DNA of 64,000 nt, taken from positions 193,538,214 to 193,602,213 of the forward strand of contig NC_084795.1 of NCBI RefSeq assembly GCF_963169125.1, in the 5' to 3' direction. The position numbers and the translations under genes are program-made. This document shows positions 12,402-23,941 of this stretch, piece after piece. This stretch comes from Humulus lupulus. Lineage: Eukaryota > Streptophyta > Magnoliopsida > Rosales > Cannabaceae. The notes beneath the pieces were generated by a model that saw nothing but the letters and a program-made list of their open reading frames with translations, had not been told where the DNA came from and did no database searches. Numbering within the stretch: the first letter of the stretch is position 1; every line of letters begins with the position of its first letter.

Positions 12402-12621
12402 GGCCTCGCGCATGGGGTACCATTGACGGCCTCGTAGCCTCCCTCGGCCTCGCGCATGGGGCGCCATGGACGGTCTCGCAACCTCTCTTGGCCTCGCGCA
12501 CGGGGCGCCATAGACGGCCTCGCAACCCCTCTTGGCCTCGCGCATGGGGCACCATAGACGGCCTCGCAGCCCCTCTTGGCCCCGCGCATGGTCATGGTGG
12601 GAGTGGCCCAAGGGCCTCGCG
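12402..12621 (-). repeat. 44-bp CpG-rich minisatellite in the Tat-D LTR
   Basis: GGCCTCGCGCA-type units start at 12402, 12446, 12490, 12534 and 12578, exactly 44 bases apart, with a few substitutions per unit; the last is degenerate. Long overlapping frames on both strands are created by the repeat and are not genes. Confidence 0.9.
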
Positions 12622-12639
12622 GATCGGTGGCCTCGCGAG

Positions 12640-13095
12640 ACGGGAGGGCCTCGCGGAATGGGACGGCCTCGCCCATTTGATGGCCTCGCCTTTTTGATGG
12701 CCTCGTGGACTCCCTCGGCCTCTCGCAGTTGGAATGGCCTAAGGGCCCCGCGATACGGTGGGGTCTCGCCCACGCGAGGGCCTCGCGGGATGGCCTCGCG
12801 AGACGATGGGGCTCCGCCTATGCGAGGGCCTTGCGGGATGGCCTCGCGAGAGGGTGGAGCTTCGCCCACACGAGGGCCTCGCGAGATGGCCTTGGGAGAT
12901 GGTGGCCTCGCGGAACGACTACGCGAGACAGTAGGGCTTCGCCCACACAAGGGCCTCGCGAGATGGTGGCCTCGCGGAACGGCTTCGCGAGACGGTGGGG
13001 CTTCGCCCACACGAGGGCCTCGTGAGATGGCCTCGCGAGATGGTGGCCTCGCGGAACGGCTTCGCGGGACGGTGGGGCTTCGCCCATGTGACGGC
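12640..13095 (-). repeat. Second GC-rich tandem array in the Tat-D LTR
   Basis: Irregular units built from GGCCTCGCGAGATGG and GGGGCTTCGCCCAC-type words recur with variable spacing. The same GGCCTCGCG core is used as in the 44-bp array next to it, suggesting both grew from one seed. Confidence 0.8.
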
Positions 13096-13132
13096 CTTGC
13101 ATTTTCCCTTGATGAGATTATGAGCATCAACA

Positions 13133-13145
13133 CTTGCCCCCTTAG
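13133..13145 (-). other. Polypurine tract of Tat-D
   Basis: The minus strand reads CTAAGGGGGCAAG immediately before the LTR start at 13132, the expected site for plus-strand DNA priming. Confidence 0.7.
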
Positions 13146-13230
13146 TCTAAAAGAGGGTCTTTAGGTGCTCTTGTAGACTATTCATCTTGGTCCATATAAA
13201 TAGGCCTTCATGCATGGCTTAATTTTTACA

Positions 13231-13371
13231 CCTTACTTCCTTGGCTTAGTGGTAGTTAGACCCTTGCTCTTTTCGAGAGGTAAAGGGTTCAATCCCCCAT
13301 AACCTCACTTTTTCCATAGTTTCATCATCATTCATTTTTTCATTTTTTCATTTTTTTATTTTTTCATTTTT
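13231..13371 (+). mobile_element. Putative tRNA-derived SINE
   Basis: An A-box-like TGGCTTAGTGG (13242-13252) and a B-box-like GGTTCAATCCC (13286-13296) stand 33 bases apart, as in a tRNA or SINE internal promoter. The flanking 7-mers do not pair as an acceptor stem, so a working tRNA is unlikely. A T-rich tail runs 13332-13371. The 8-mer TTTTTACA occurs on both sides (13223-13230 and 13372-13379) and could be a target duplication, though it is low-complexity. It lies between the LTR and aORF of Tat-D. Confidence 0.5.
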
Positions 13372-13742
13372 TTTTTACATATGAGCTGGTTTCTCGGTGT
13401 GTATATTTTAGGACTAACACACATTTCTGGTCAATTCTTGCAGACGCGCATTTTTAACGCTTTGGTGCTTTTCGCCTCCCAACCTTCCTTGGACTCCGAC
13501 CTCGTTCTTTCAATCGCTTGAGGTATATTTTCTTTTCTTCTCCCGTTTATTTACTTATTTTATCGGATCCAGACCAGCAACACTTGGGTTGGGGTACATT
13601 AGTCCGAGCTTGTTTTGACCACATGCACGCCCCTCCTCTTTTTATTTTATATATATACCCTGTAGTAGTCCACTTAGGGCGTTTGCACCTAGAGGTATTA
13701 AGCCTATTCCTTTGTGTTTTGTAGTCTTCCCCTTGTTTATAC

Positions 13743-14660
13743 ATGAGCCCCTTTTTGCTGTTGGGACGTGGTTTCATGGCCAGTGAGGGCCCGTCCGACA
13801 TACCCTCGAGGGCTAAGTTTATCGACCTGTCTTCAGACCCCGAGTCCCCTGAGGGCAACCCTTATCAGGACTATGATTCTTTGAGGCAGGCCCGCATTCG
13901 CCACCTCGAGTGCATGGCTGATCTTAGGCATAAAATTTGGGTGGTAGAGAGCGAAATTGACTCGGTGTCGAGGGGAGACGGAGGACCTTCACCCCCGGGC
14001 CTTAGTGACCATATAGCGCGTCTTAGGACGGCCCTTTTTGAATTGCGGTGGGAGTTAGAATTTATGGAGGGACACATTCCGCCAGAACCTCCCACTCCCC
14101 CTTCGCCTGATGACAGTCACGGGGCTATTAGCTCCTCTCCTCAGCCCCTAGTCTCAGTTGACCCTGGCTTAGCGCTTCCGCCATCGCTCCCTCGATGGAA
14201 AACCCTTGCTAGGAAGAGAAAATGGAGGGTTAAGTGCTCTGCCTCTTCCTCACATATTCCTTTTGATTTTGCAGATATGTCGAAAGCACGCAGACAGGTG
14301 TCCGTCCAGGAAGAGGACGACGCCCCCCTACTGGCGTCCAGCCTAGTGTCCCACATGTCTTCGAACAAACTGAAGGCCATCGTGAGGCGCTACCGAGCTC
14401 CTCCAGAATACGCTCTGCATGTTCCTCAGGAGACCTGCCGGGCCGACCGCCCTGAGAAGGCCTTCGTGGCTTTGAGTGAGCAGATTATGAAGGCGGGTGG
14501 CACCATTCCTCTGCACCCGTTCTTTGTGGCGGTTCTCAACTATTTTGATTTGGCCCCTCTCCAACTGTCGCCCAACAGTTGGTTGACTTTAAGTTGCCTC
14601 TTCATTTGGTTCAAGGATAACGAGCTATGCACCCCGATGGCACAGGAGATGCATTCCTTG
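13743..14660 (+). CDS. Antisense ORF (aORF) of Tat-D, N-terminal part
   Basis: The frame opens at 13743 (an internal ATG at 13776, MASEGPSDIP, is an equally good start) and stays open for 306 codons until the solo LTR at 14661. The N-terminal half is acidic and Pro/Ser-rich, with a possible helical stretch (RQARIRHLECMADLRHKIW). From about residue 240 the Transposase_28-like domain follows: GGTIPLHPFFVAVLNYF, then LAPLQLSPNSWLTLSCLF and CTPMAQEMHSL. The last six apparent residues before the stop at 14681 belong to the inserted LTR. After the LTR the frame resumes with FTPK at 16877 and then meets a stop. It is the least damaged aORF N-terminus outside Tat-C. Role unknown. Confidence 0.75.
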
Positions 14661-16876
14661 TGTAACGCCCTACTTCCTTAGAGCCGTTACTAAGTGAGTT
14701 TTGAAGGCGAAATAATGTGCAATGAACTCGCTAACCGAGGTTTTGAGCAAAAGTGTGACTAATTAAAAGTTAAGGCTGTAATCTTTGAAAATGCGTCGTT
14801 TCATTAAAACTTCTATCATTAAACATTTGGGATCCCAAAATAAGGTTTGAAAACTGATCATATCTTGAAATAAGGTTACAGTTAAGAAATCATAAAATCA
14901 TAGATTATTACAGCCATTTTCGAATAAACCCCCAACCAAAGCAGTCGAGCAGGCCAAACATGTACGCGTCGCTTCACGCTCTCCGTACTCATGGTTGGTT
15001 GACTCAGTCATTGCCCTTACCTGCAACACAGAGCACCCGTGAGCCGAAGCCCAGCAAGAAAACTCATGCATAACATAACATATGCAATGTATACCGTTTA
15101 TCATAACAGATAATCCACAATAAACAAGTCAATCATTAGACTAAGCAAACACGGCCAAGCCGCCCCAGAGCCTTACCGAAGCCTGGGGTATCGGTTCTCA
15201 CCGCGAGGATAACTCATGTATCCCTTGGGTCCCACCCTGAATATAGCATAACACATGTATCCACCGGGCCCCGCCCTGATTATAGCATCCCATGTGCTAG
15301 GTGTTACTTTCGGCCCACGGCCGCCCCAACTTACGCCGTACTCGGCCCTTGCCGTTCATTTCATCATAATCACACATATAGTACATTTGAAATAATCATT
15401 CACACACATCATGATTCATTTAAGGTTAAACATTTGCACATAATACAATCTGGGGCCACGCCCTAACCTCGGGTGTTATAGTTTTCTTACCTGTATTCCG
15501 AGCCTCCTGATGCACTAAAGCTGCGAGCACGGTCCTCTAGCACGAGCCTCACCAACAACCTAGTCACAACACACAAGAAACATCCCTCAATACTAATCAA
15601 CCCAAAACCACATCCCGGGACCAATCCCGCACTCTCGGGACCTCTAAAACCTTAAAACAACACCCCGGAGACATCCCCCGAACCCCCGGAGCAAAGGCCT
15701 AAAATTGCCAAAAATGTGAACCTAAAATTTTCCTTGTGCCGCGGCACACATCAGTCAGGGACTCCCTTGCCGCGGCACGAAAAACCTGTGTCGCGGCACG
15801 CCTTCGCAGACCCAGAATTCTGGGTTTTTCCCCTGCATTTTCTCCGAGCTAAAACCTCCCAAATCGTCCCAAACTCACACCCAAGCTCCAAAACCAACTC
15901 AAAACTCCAAATAGACCATACATCAACCCATAAACATCATAACCCAACTCAATAACACAATCACACTCAAAATCACCCATTTGATTCCAAATTTCAGAAA
16001 ACTCAAACCCAAAGGCCAAAAACACAACCCAAGCTTGACAACCCTAAACCATGGCTTCAAAATCTTAGACCACAACAGAAAAGAAAACCCAAGGATGTTT
16101 AAAACTCTAACCTCAATCAAGAATCCAACCTTAAGCTTCCTTGGTTCATCCCCTTAGTCTTCAAGTTTCAGCTCCCTTCTTCTTCTTCATGCCCTAGCTT
16201 TTTCCCTCTCCTTCTTCTTCTCTTCAAATTATCAAAGCATCAAATGACCAAGCCCCAAACCGTGTACCCCTTAATACCCAGCTGCCATATATCCAATTCC
16301 CAGCCAAATGACCATTTTACCCCTCCTTGCCTATCCTTTCCCAACTAACCTCAAGGGCACTTAAGTCCTTTTACTTCTATTTCATTTCTACCATTTTCTA
16401 TCTAGAACTTATTACTCTCAGTAGTAACTAATGGTTACCCAGGTTACTCAATCACCAATAACCATTACCCGCTAAATCTCAATCTTAGCCATAAAATTCC
16501 CGAAGTACCCCTAGGCTCCTCCCGAGCCGGGTATAGAAATCCCGTTGTGACTCTTAAGTTAATTTGCTCTCTAGGACCGTCTCGGCACGTGCATCACAAT
16601 AATACCACCACACTCACGTGGTACAAATCACGGAATACAATTATCACAAATATGCCCTCAGCGGCTAAAATTACAATTATGCCCTTCAAACACAATCAGG
16701 GCCTACATGCATACTAATACACATAGTCATGCATCTCAGATAAACAATTAGTCAAATAACATGCTTTAAATCATAACCATGCATTTAACTCATAAAATCA
16801 CACATAAATCCCAACATGCCCTCTTGGCACACTAATCAAGGCCCTTAAGCCTTAATAGCGATTTTGGGTCGTTACA
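14661..16876 (-). mobile_element. Solo LTR, reverse orientation, no clear TSD
   Basis: The plus strand starts TGTAACGCCC at 14661 and ends GGGTCGTTACA at 16876, so the LTR is on the minus strand. Conserved LTR blocks are present in reverse: the splice-like sites (CTTACCTGTATTCC near 15490 and TTACCTGCAACACAG near 15020) and the GC-rich GCCGCGGC motifs (15735-15800). Flanks CCTTG and GTTCA do not match, unlike most other copies. It interrupts the Tat-D aORF. Confidence 0.85.
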
Positions 16877-17099
16877 GTTCACACCCAAGTAGGTTGGAGC
16901 AAGGAGCAAGAATTTTAGGGCTCACCTCAGAGTCATGACCACACCAACCCAAAGACAAGCCTGTTTTCCCAATCTTGAAAACAGGCCTTAAGGGGTATTT
17001 TTGTCGCCTACCCAGTGTAACCAAACCTGCTAAGGGTATGAACAAAGATTCTTCTCAGAGGAATCACTGTTAAAGATTGCTTTATAAAGTGATTGCAAT
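16877..17099. other. Junction zone between Tat-D and Tat-E
   Basis: It starts with the few residues that continue the Tat-D aORF (FTPK), then non-coding sequence, and passes without a recognisable boundary into Tat-E spacer. I see no LTR end here, so the join is probably a deletion or recombination junction. Confidence 0.35.
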
Positions 17100-17303
17100 C
17101 AGGAAAGAAGATAACCTCGAATTCGTATTAATCATGAAAAAGGAAAATTTTGAATTATGATCGTTATCAGAAAGGAAGAAAACCTCGAATTCAGATTAAT
17201 CATGAAAGAGGACAACTTTGAATTCTGATCATTATCAGAAAAGAAGATAACATCGAACGAGGATAACTTCAAATTTTTCACTACAAAACCAGCCCGAACC
17301 CGA
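17100..17303 (+). repeat. 68-bp tandem repeat, three units, in the Tat-E spacer
   Basis: Units start at 17100, 17168 and 17236 with CAGGAAAG/CAGAAAGG-type heads and AACCTCGAATTC plus AATCATGAAA blocks; the third is degenerate. A related stretch occurs again at 17907-18060. It occupies the same position as the 70-bp array in Tat-C. Confidence 0.85.
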
Positions 17304-18606
17304 GGAGAAAGTAATCCAAGACTTGTAACTCGGTGCTTGGGGGGCATATATGTGTTGGATATAACCACACCACGAGCTCGGAAAAAATCTATACATCTTT
17401 TCAATAAAAAAGTTGTCATGAACTTTTGGAAAAAGGTTAAAGTATAGAGATGACCGAGCATAAAAGGAAAAATATTACAAATTTTTTGTGCAACAAAAGT
17501 TTGAGTAATATTTTAACCTATCATGCTTCTACGAATAAAGGAGTATGAGTTTTGAGCAGTTATAAGCTAGTCATACTTATATGTTTAAATAAGTATACAC
17601 AATGATTGTGACAATAAACAAACAAGTAGACATACTTGAAAGTTAAATAACAAAATCAAGCTTTGAAAAATTCAAGTTAGTATAAAAGTGAAATTTGGAA
17701 ATAAAAATCGAGCTGGAACTTTAGCTCGGATTGTCAAAGATGATTCCAAATATAACTTAATAAACCAACATGAAAAATAAAAGTTATAAAATCCTGGTCC
17801 AAACTAGGAATAAGGTCTGAATACTAACAGGTAGCTATTAAGCAAACATTTAAAACCTGGTTGACCCAGGTTGGAACCGAGTGATGCGCAAACTCGGAAA
17901 GTTTTAAGAAAAGAAGATAACCTTGAACTTTGTTCAAGGATAACTTCAAATTCTGCTAGTTTGAAAGATAGCCTTAGAACCTAATTGTTGTTAGGAAAGA
18001 GGAGAACTTTTAAACCGCGTTCGATCACTATTAAAGGACAACCTCTAATTCTGGTCACCTACTAGTTTAAGGAATAACCTTCAGTGACCTGTTCGCATAG
18101 CATAGTGTGTTCGACTATGTTTATATATGTGAAACAAACAAAATGATTCTATTAGCCTATGGTGACCAAAAATGAATTTTCCTATCAAGTGACCAAGGAT
18201 TGAGACTCCTCGATCACTTGGGGGCATATGGGTGTAAGAACATACAAGATAAGAAACTTTCTACAAATTTTCCAAAAAAGTGTTCTATTCATTCTACCCA
18301 CAAAGATGAAATTGTGTCTAGTCGCCTGCGCCTAAGGGTGAGATAAACACAAGCCATGAAAAGAGAAAGCAGATATAAAAATACACAAGTTGTTCGTACC
18401 ATTCACAAAAGTCAAACTACTCTTTTCATAACAAGCACTTAAGGTGACTAATCTGTTCGCACTAAGAACAAAGGGCAAAACGATTTGTTCGTTGGCATGC
18501 AAGTATAGAATACAAAAGAAAACACAGAGCCAAGAGTATGCAAGTTCAAAATACTCCAACATAAGACGCGCTGGAAACCAAGCTATCAGGACTCTGGCTC
18601 AAGGGT
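17304..18606. other. Non-coding spacer of Tat-E with two PPT-like G-runs
   Basis: There is no coding sequence. CTTGGGGGGCATAT (17336-17349) and CACTTGGGGGCATAT (18215-18229) both match the internal PPT-like motif found after pol in Tat-C (38077-38087). The second is preceded by the shared AAGTGACC block. Confidence 0.5.
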
Positions 18607-19596
18607 CTAGACTGTCGAGGCAGCTAAGGGGTCAATAGAAGCGTGGATAGTGAGATCTTCAGGCCTTGAAACATCACCATTCCTCAATTGTGCTAAGGAG
18701 GTACGGACAGAGGAGTTTTCTTCATCAACAAGTCTCTGTTCACAAGTCTCTAGTAGGGAATTTTCTCCACCATTCAAAAATGTTAATTCAATACTGCGGT
18801 TGTGTTTCCAGACCTGAAAAAACATGTTATTTAGGATCTCTCCTTCTTCTTCAAAGGCTTGAAGATGATAAACTTCTGCACCAGCTTTAAGTTGATCAAC
18901 CTCAATAGCATGATACTTCTGAAGACGGTCAATCTCCGCCCTTAGTTGATTGATCTCAGTACAAGAAGAACTTTTGAGTTACTCGAGCTCAGTCTTACAA
19001 TTGTTCCTCTCACCAAGAACAATGTCTATCTTAGACATGAGGGTATGACATGTATCTTCCTTATCCTTCTTCACCTGCTCGATAGATTCAAATGGGTTGG
19101 TTAAGGTGATCATTTTCTTCGAAGGATAAAAATAGATCAATAGAAAAAGTCAAGCAGAAAGATAACAAATACGATAATAAGAGAAGAACCATACCTGAAC
19201 AGTGTTGGCAATAGAATAGCGAATGTTCTCGTTGGGGACGCAAACTCCGGAGAAAGATCATTCTGTCCGTATTTGGTCACTCCCGATGACCTCTTCAAAT
19301 TTAGGTACCACCATTTGAACACGAGAAGGTAATATAGGAGATAAGGATCGGGTCATGGGTATCACACTAGCAGTCATCGCAGGGGCTGGCGATATAACCC
19401 TAGTTGGAAGCCGACTCTGGCCTAAACGAATAGAAGAAGACTCTGGGAGGGTCCCCTTATTCTTATTCACGAAGTGTTTCCTCCTCTTGTTGGCCCTTGT
19501 ATCTACAATCTCAGGGCCACCGAACAAATCTCGAGCATTCATGTCTCCTGCCAAGAGAAAAATGGTCAGATAAGATGAAAAGAATGTATATGTCAT
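18607..19596 (-). pseudogene. aORF of Tat-E, C-terminal half
   Basis: The segment 19596-19258 begins after an acceptor-like CTCTTGGCAG and reads GDMNARDLFGGPEIVD followed by a basic stretch (RANKRRKHFVNKNKG) and Ser/Pro-rich sequence. After a gap, 19120-18840 on minus gives heptad-rich coiled-coil sequence (QLRAEIDRLQKYHAIEVDQL) with at least one stop. Then 18825-18607 carries the tail FFQVWKHNRSIELTFL and LLETCEQRL. The VWKHN tail matches LWKVN in Tat-C and FWKCN in Tat-A, so this is the same gene. It is separated from its N-terminal half by the solo LTR at 19681-23936. Confidence 0.65.
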
Positions 19597-19956
19597 AATG
19601 CGGTCAAGAAAAAATAATATACCAAAAGTACTATCAATACAAGATTCCTCTAGAAAGTATTCATTTAACCAATGAGGGGGTGTAGCATCCCAAATTTGCT
19701 AATAAGGCTTAGGGCCTTGATTAGCATGCCCAGAGGGAAATAATTGATTTATTATGTTAATGTGTGAATTTGATGAGCGTATTTGTAATTTTAGCCCATT
19801 GAGGGCATAAATGCAATATTTGTGTATATTGTGATTAATACCACGAGTGAGTGATGATTTATTTGTGATGCACAATCCGAGATGGTCCTAGGGAGCAGTT
19901 TAGCTAGAAAGTCACAACGGGGTAAAATACCCGGCTCGGGAGGAGGCTAGGGGTAT

Positions 19957-22007
19957 TGTAACGCCCTACTTCCTTAGAGTCGTTACTTAGTGAGTTTAAA
20001 ATGTGCGTTAAACTCGATAAGCGAGGTTTTAATTCAAAAGTGTAATTAAACCATAAATAGAGTCATAAACCTTAAAAATAATTCCATTTACTGAAAATCA
20101 TAAAATGTTTAGCATTTGGGATCCCAAAATACTACTTAGAAATATTTACAATTCAAAAATATAATCAGATTCGGCTAAATGACAAAATCTATGATCAAAA
20201 CGAACATCTCTCAAAATACTCCTGGCCGTGGTGGCCAAGCAGGCCAAACATGTACGCGCCACTTCACGCTCTCCATACTCATGGTTGGTCGATCCTTCCC
20301 TTTCCCTTACATGCACCATAGAGCACCTGTGAGCCGAAGCCCAGCAATAAAACCTTCACAAGCAGAAAACATATGCATAACAAACACTTAGCATATAAAC
20401 AGGCCATCAATAGGCTAAACACGTACGGCCATGCCGTCCCAGGCGCTTTACCAGGCCCTGGGTTCCCGGCCCCTTGCCGTTCCCGGCCTTGCCGACCTCG
20501 GCCTGCACCGTTCCCGGCTCTTGCCGAACATTTACACATATGCAACCATAGCATAATAAAGCAAATACTATACTTGAACAAATTCAATCAAAGGGCTATG
20601 CCCTGCAACACATTCATATAGGGCTCAGCCCTGCACACAAGCTCTATGGGAACAGTGGTTTTCTTACCTGTATCCCGAGCTTCCCAAGCACCGCGATCAC
20701 GAGCACAGTCCTCTATCCCGAGTCTAGAAGAAAACTTAGTCACAACGCATGATAAAGGATTCCATTAATATTCGCGTAACGGTTTCAAGATATAATTCTA
20801 GCTTCCAAGACATCGAATTCCACCAAACACGGTGGTGGAATCGATCTCGAGCACCCTAGGTTAGGTTCCCACGCTTAAAACCTCAATTTAGCCAAAATTT
20901 CCCTGTTGAGCCGCGGCCCTAAGAATTGGCGTCGCGGCCCGCCCCCAAAACAGAGGCTAAAACCTATCTAACGCCCATTTGAGCTGCGGCCCTGCCCTAT
21001 GGCACCGCGGCGCTCCCCAGAGGCAAAACCTCCCTGGCTCCTCAGCTTCGTAGGGCCGCAGCACTCAAGAACAGAGCTGCGGTCCAACCCTTCGTGCCCA
21101 GAAAAAACACCATTTTCACCTCAAAAATCAATCCAATTATCCCCAAAATCAAACCAACAATCCTAACTAATTATCACAATGGTTATACCATAGATTCAAC
21201 AGCAAAACCCAACAGAAAACTCAAGCCAAAACCTTATAAAAATCAAAGTTGAATCCTCATCCCTCCAACATGCAAAACTCTAATATTCAACCTTAAAACC
21301 AGCTGCAAATTAACACAGTTCAACATATTAGGAGCTTACCTTGATGAATTATGTTTCTGTGTAGATTCTCTAAGTTCCAAGCTTCAATTCTCCAAAGTCC
21401 CAGCTTGAAACTCTAAATTTTCCTAACTCATTTCCTCAAGTTTTCCCCCTTAGTGTGGTTTTGAGAATAAAGAGAGTGAATGGCAGAGGCTAAAGTCGGT
21501 TTCTCCAAGTTTCCAAATATTTCCTTTGTTTTGTTTTATTCAACTTAAGCTTATATGGTTACCTCAAGGTTCGGGGTACCAAAACGTCCCCGAGGGCAAA
21601 ATGGTAAATTTCCCCAGTATTCCCTCCTAGACATTCTAACCTCAAATATATCTCCAAATATTTATTTCTATAACCCAATAACCCCATAAAATATCCCATA
21701 CCCGGAATACCCCTCGACCCGCTCCGGGTCGAATTCTCAACCCTGTTGTGACCTTCTGGCTAACTGCTCCCTAGGACTGTCTCGGATCGTGCTGCACAGA
21801 TATTTCACATGCATATCACATATACACCCTCAACGGGTTAAAATCACAAACATACCCCTAATAACCAAACAGGGCCCACATGCATATTTAATTCAACTAA
21901 ACATGCATCAATATCACATATTCACATATTATATCTTAATTCACTTATTACCCTCCAGGCACGCTAATCAAGGCCCTAAGCCTTATTAGCAAATTTGGAT
22001 CGCTACA
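19957..22007 (-). mobile_element. Reversed solo LTR inside a solo LTR, TSD GGTAT
   Basis: The plus strand reads TGTAACGCCC at 19957 and ends GGATCGCTACA at 22007. Flanks GGTAT (19952-19956 and 22008-22012) are identical. It is the shortest complete copy (about 2.05 kb). The GC-rich region (20895-21080) has GCCGCGGCCC/GCACCGCGGCGC-type words. There is no coding region. Confidence 0.92.
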
Positions 22008-22298
22008 GGTATTTTGGGTATAATATGAGTTTGGGATTTATTAAGTATCGGGTAGTAATTTAGTAATGATTTGAGTATGCCGGGATTAACGGGGATTTTT
22101 AGGTGTACTCGAGGACTTAGCGGGATATGTCAAATGACTAAACTACCCTTGGTGATATTTGAGGACTTAAGGGGGCCATTCAGTCATTTTGGCAATTGGA
22201 TATACTCAGTGGGAGCTGGGAATTCTAGAGGCACCTAGACAAAACAGAGGGAAGGAAGGAAAAGGATAAATTTCTCTCAGCTCACTCTCCCATTCGGT

Positions 22299-22300
<2 letters not shown>

Positions 22301-22323
<23 letters not shown>
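22301..22323 (+). repeat. CT dinucleotide microsatellite
   Basis: About eleven uninterrupted CT units within the solo LTR at 19681-23936. Confidence 0.9.
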
Positions 22324-22329
<6 letters not shown>

Positions 22330-23941
22330 AGGGCTTGATTTTTGAAGGATCTTAGGCCAGAAATTAAAGCGTTCAGAGGCTTAGTTAAGATCAAGGGTAA
22401 GTTTTCTAGTCAGTTCTTTGTTGATTTCTGTTGGAAGTGTTGTTTTGGTGAGCTGAATTTATGTTTTCTTGGTGGACTTTGGGATGAAGTTTTTGTGAAG
22501 CTTAAGCTTAGGAATTTGTGGATTTGAGCTTGGAACTAGATTTGAAAGCATCTCAAGTGAATTCCTACTTGAAGTAAGAATTTCATTGATTTCTGAAGTA
22601 AATATTCTGGTGTGGTTTAAGTTTTGTGGAGTGTGGTTTATGTTTTGTGGAGTTTTAAACCACTAGGTGATTTTTGAGTTTGGTTGAGTGTTTGAGTTTG
22701 TTGCTAGTATTTTTGAGTTTCTATACTGTTTATTTGAAGTTTTAGGTCAAATTGGGACTTGGGTGTACTTTGGTAGTGATTTGGATGGGTTTTGGCTCGA
22801 GAAAAATGTTAGGAAAACCCTAGTTTTCTGGGTTCACGTATGAATGCCGCTGCTCTGTTCTTCTGTGTCGCAGCATTGGGTTGAATCAGGACAGGGGAGC
22901 CCTGCTGGGCACCGCGGCGCTAGGCCATTTTCTGGATGTGGGATTTTGTGTTTTTAGGGTTTTTTCCCAGGGGGCTCGAGGGACGCTTTCACCACCTTGT
23001 GTGGGGAAACGGGAGGTCCCAAGAGCACGAGATTGGTTCCGGGTTACAATTATGAATTGGTTAGTAACAAGAATGTTACTTTTGTGTTGTGACTAGGATT
23101 TCAGCGAGGCTCGGGTTAGAGGACTGTGCTCGGGATTTCGGTGCTCAAGAAGCTCAGGACACAGGTAAGAAAACTGTTGTACCCGTAGAGCAAGGCGTGG
23201 CCCTATAGTTTGTATTGTAGGGCACGACCCTATGTGATTGTGTTGTAGGGCGTAGCCATATTGATTATGTTTGTATTTGTTTAAGTATTTGTTAAATTTA
23301 TGCTATGTGTTGCATATTTGTAAATGAATGGCAAGGGCCGGGAATGGCGTTAAGCACGTGGAGTGCAAGCCGTTTAGGGTGAGACCCTTCTCGGATGCAT
23401 GAGTCTTCCTCGCGGTATAGACCGCGATCCCAGGGCCTGGTAAAGTGCCTGGGACGACATGGCCGCTATATGTTTAGCCTGTTGGCGGCTTTGTTATATG
23501 TTGGTTGCTGGATATGTATATGTCGATTATTTCTGTTGAGTTTTCTTGCTGGGATTCGGCTCAAGGGTGATCTATGGTGCAGGTAAGGGCAAGGGAAAGG
23601 TCAACCAACCATGAGTATGGAGAGCGTGAAGCGACGTGTACATGTTTGGACTACCTGGCTTCCACGGCCAGGGGTATTTTCGGAAGACATTATGTATTAA
23701 TCAGAGTTTTGTCGTTTATTCGACTTAAATCATATTTTGAGTTGTAAGTATTTCTAAACAGTAATTTTTGGATACCAAATGTATAACGCTTTATAATTTC
23801 AATGAATGAGTACGTTTTCAAATTATATGGCTTTTATTACAATTTAGCTACACTTTTAACCTAAAAGCTCAATTAGTGAGTTAATTTCACATTTAAAACT
23901 CACTTAGTAACGGCTCTAAGGAAGTAGGGCGTTACAGGGGG

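Larger units (their letters stand above)
11704..13132 (-). mobile_element. LTR of Tat-D (minus-strand Tat element)
   Basis: Read on the minus strand the LTR starts TGTTGATGCTCATAATC at 13132 and ends CTCACCGTCAACA at 11704, giving TGTTGA/TCAACA termini. A reverse-complement polypurine run (CTTGCCCCCTTAG, 13133-13145) lies directly inside, and an antisense ORF follows, so this is the 3' LTR of a minus-strand Tat element. About half of the LTR is CpG-rich tandem repeat (12402-13095). The left flank is GGTTT (11699-11703). The matching duplicate would be at the far end of the element, which is not in the window. Confidence 0.75.
19681..23936 (+). mobile_element. Solo LTR with a reversed copy nested inside, TSD GGGGG
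   Basis: It starts TGTAGCATCCC at 19681 and ends AGTAGGGCGTTACA at 23936. Flanks GGGGG (19676-19680) and GGGGG (23937-23941) match. Its first 276 bases are followed by an inverted relative (19957-22007), and it resumes at 22008 with the GGTAT duplication. Net length is about 2.2 kb. It holds a CT microsatellite (22301-22323), donor-like ACAGGTAAGAAAAC near 23163 and acceptor-like GGTGCAG near 23581. It splits the Tat-E aORF. Confidence 0.92.

Noticed and set aside
12209..13164. Long overlapping open frames on both strands (up to 268 codons)
   Set aside because: They coincide with the CpG-rich tandem arrays of the Tat-D LTR and translate to repeated Arg/Pro/Ala words on both strands, so they are composition artefacts.
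13231..13300. A functional tRNA gene
   Set aside because: A- and B-box-like sequences are present, but the acceptor and anticodon stems do not pair, so a SINE head is the better reading.
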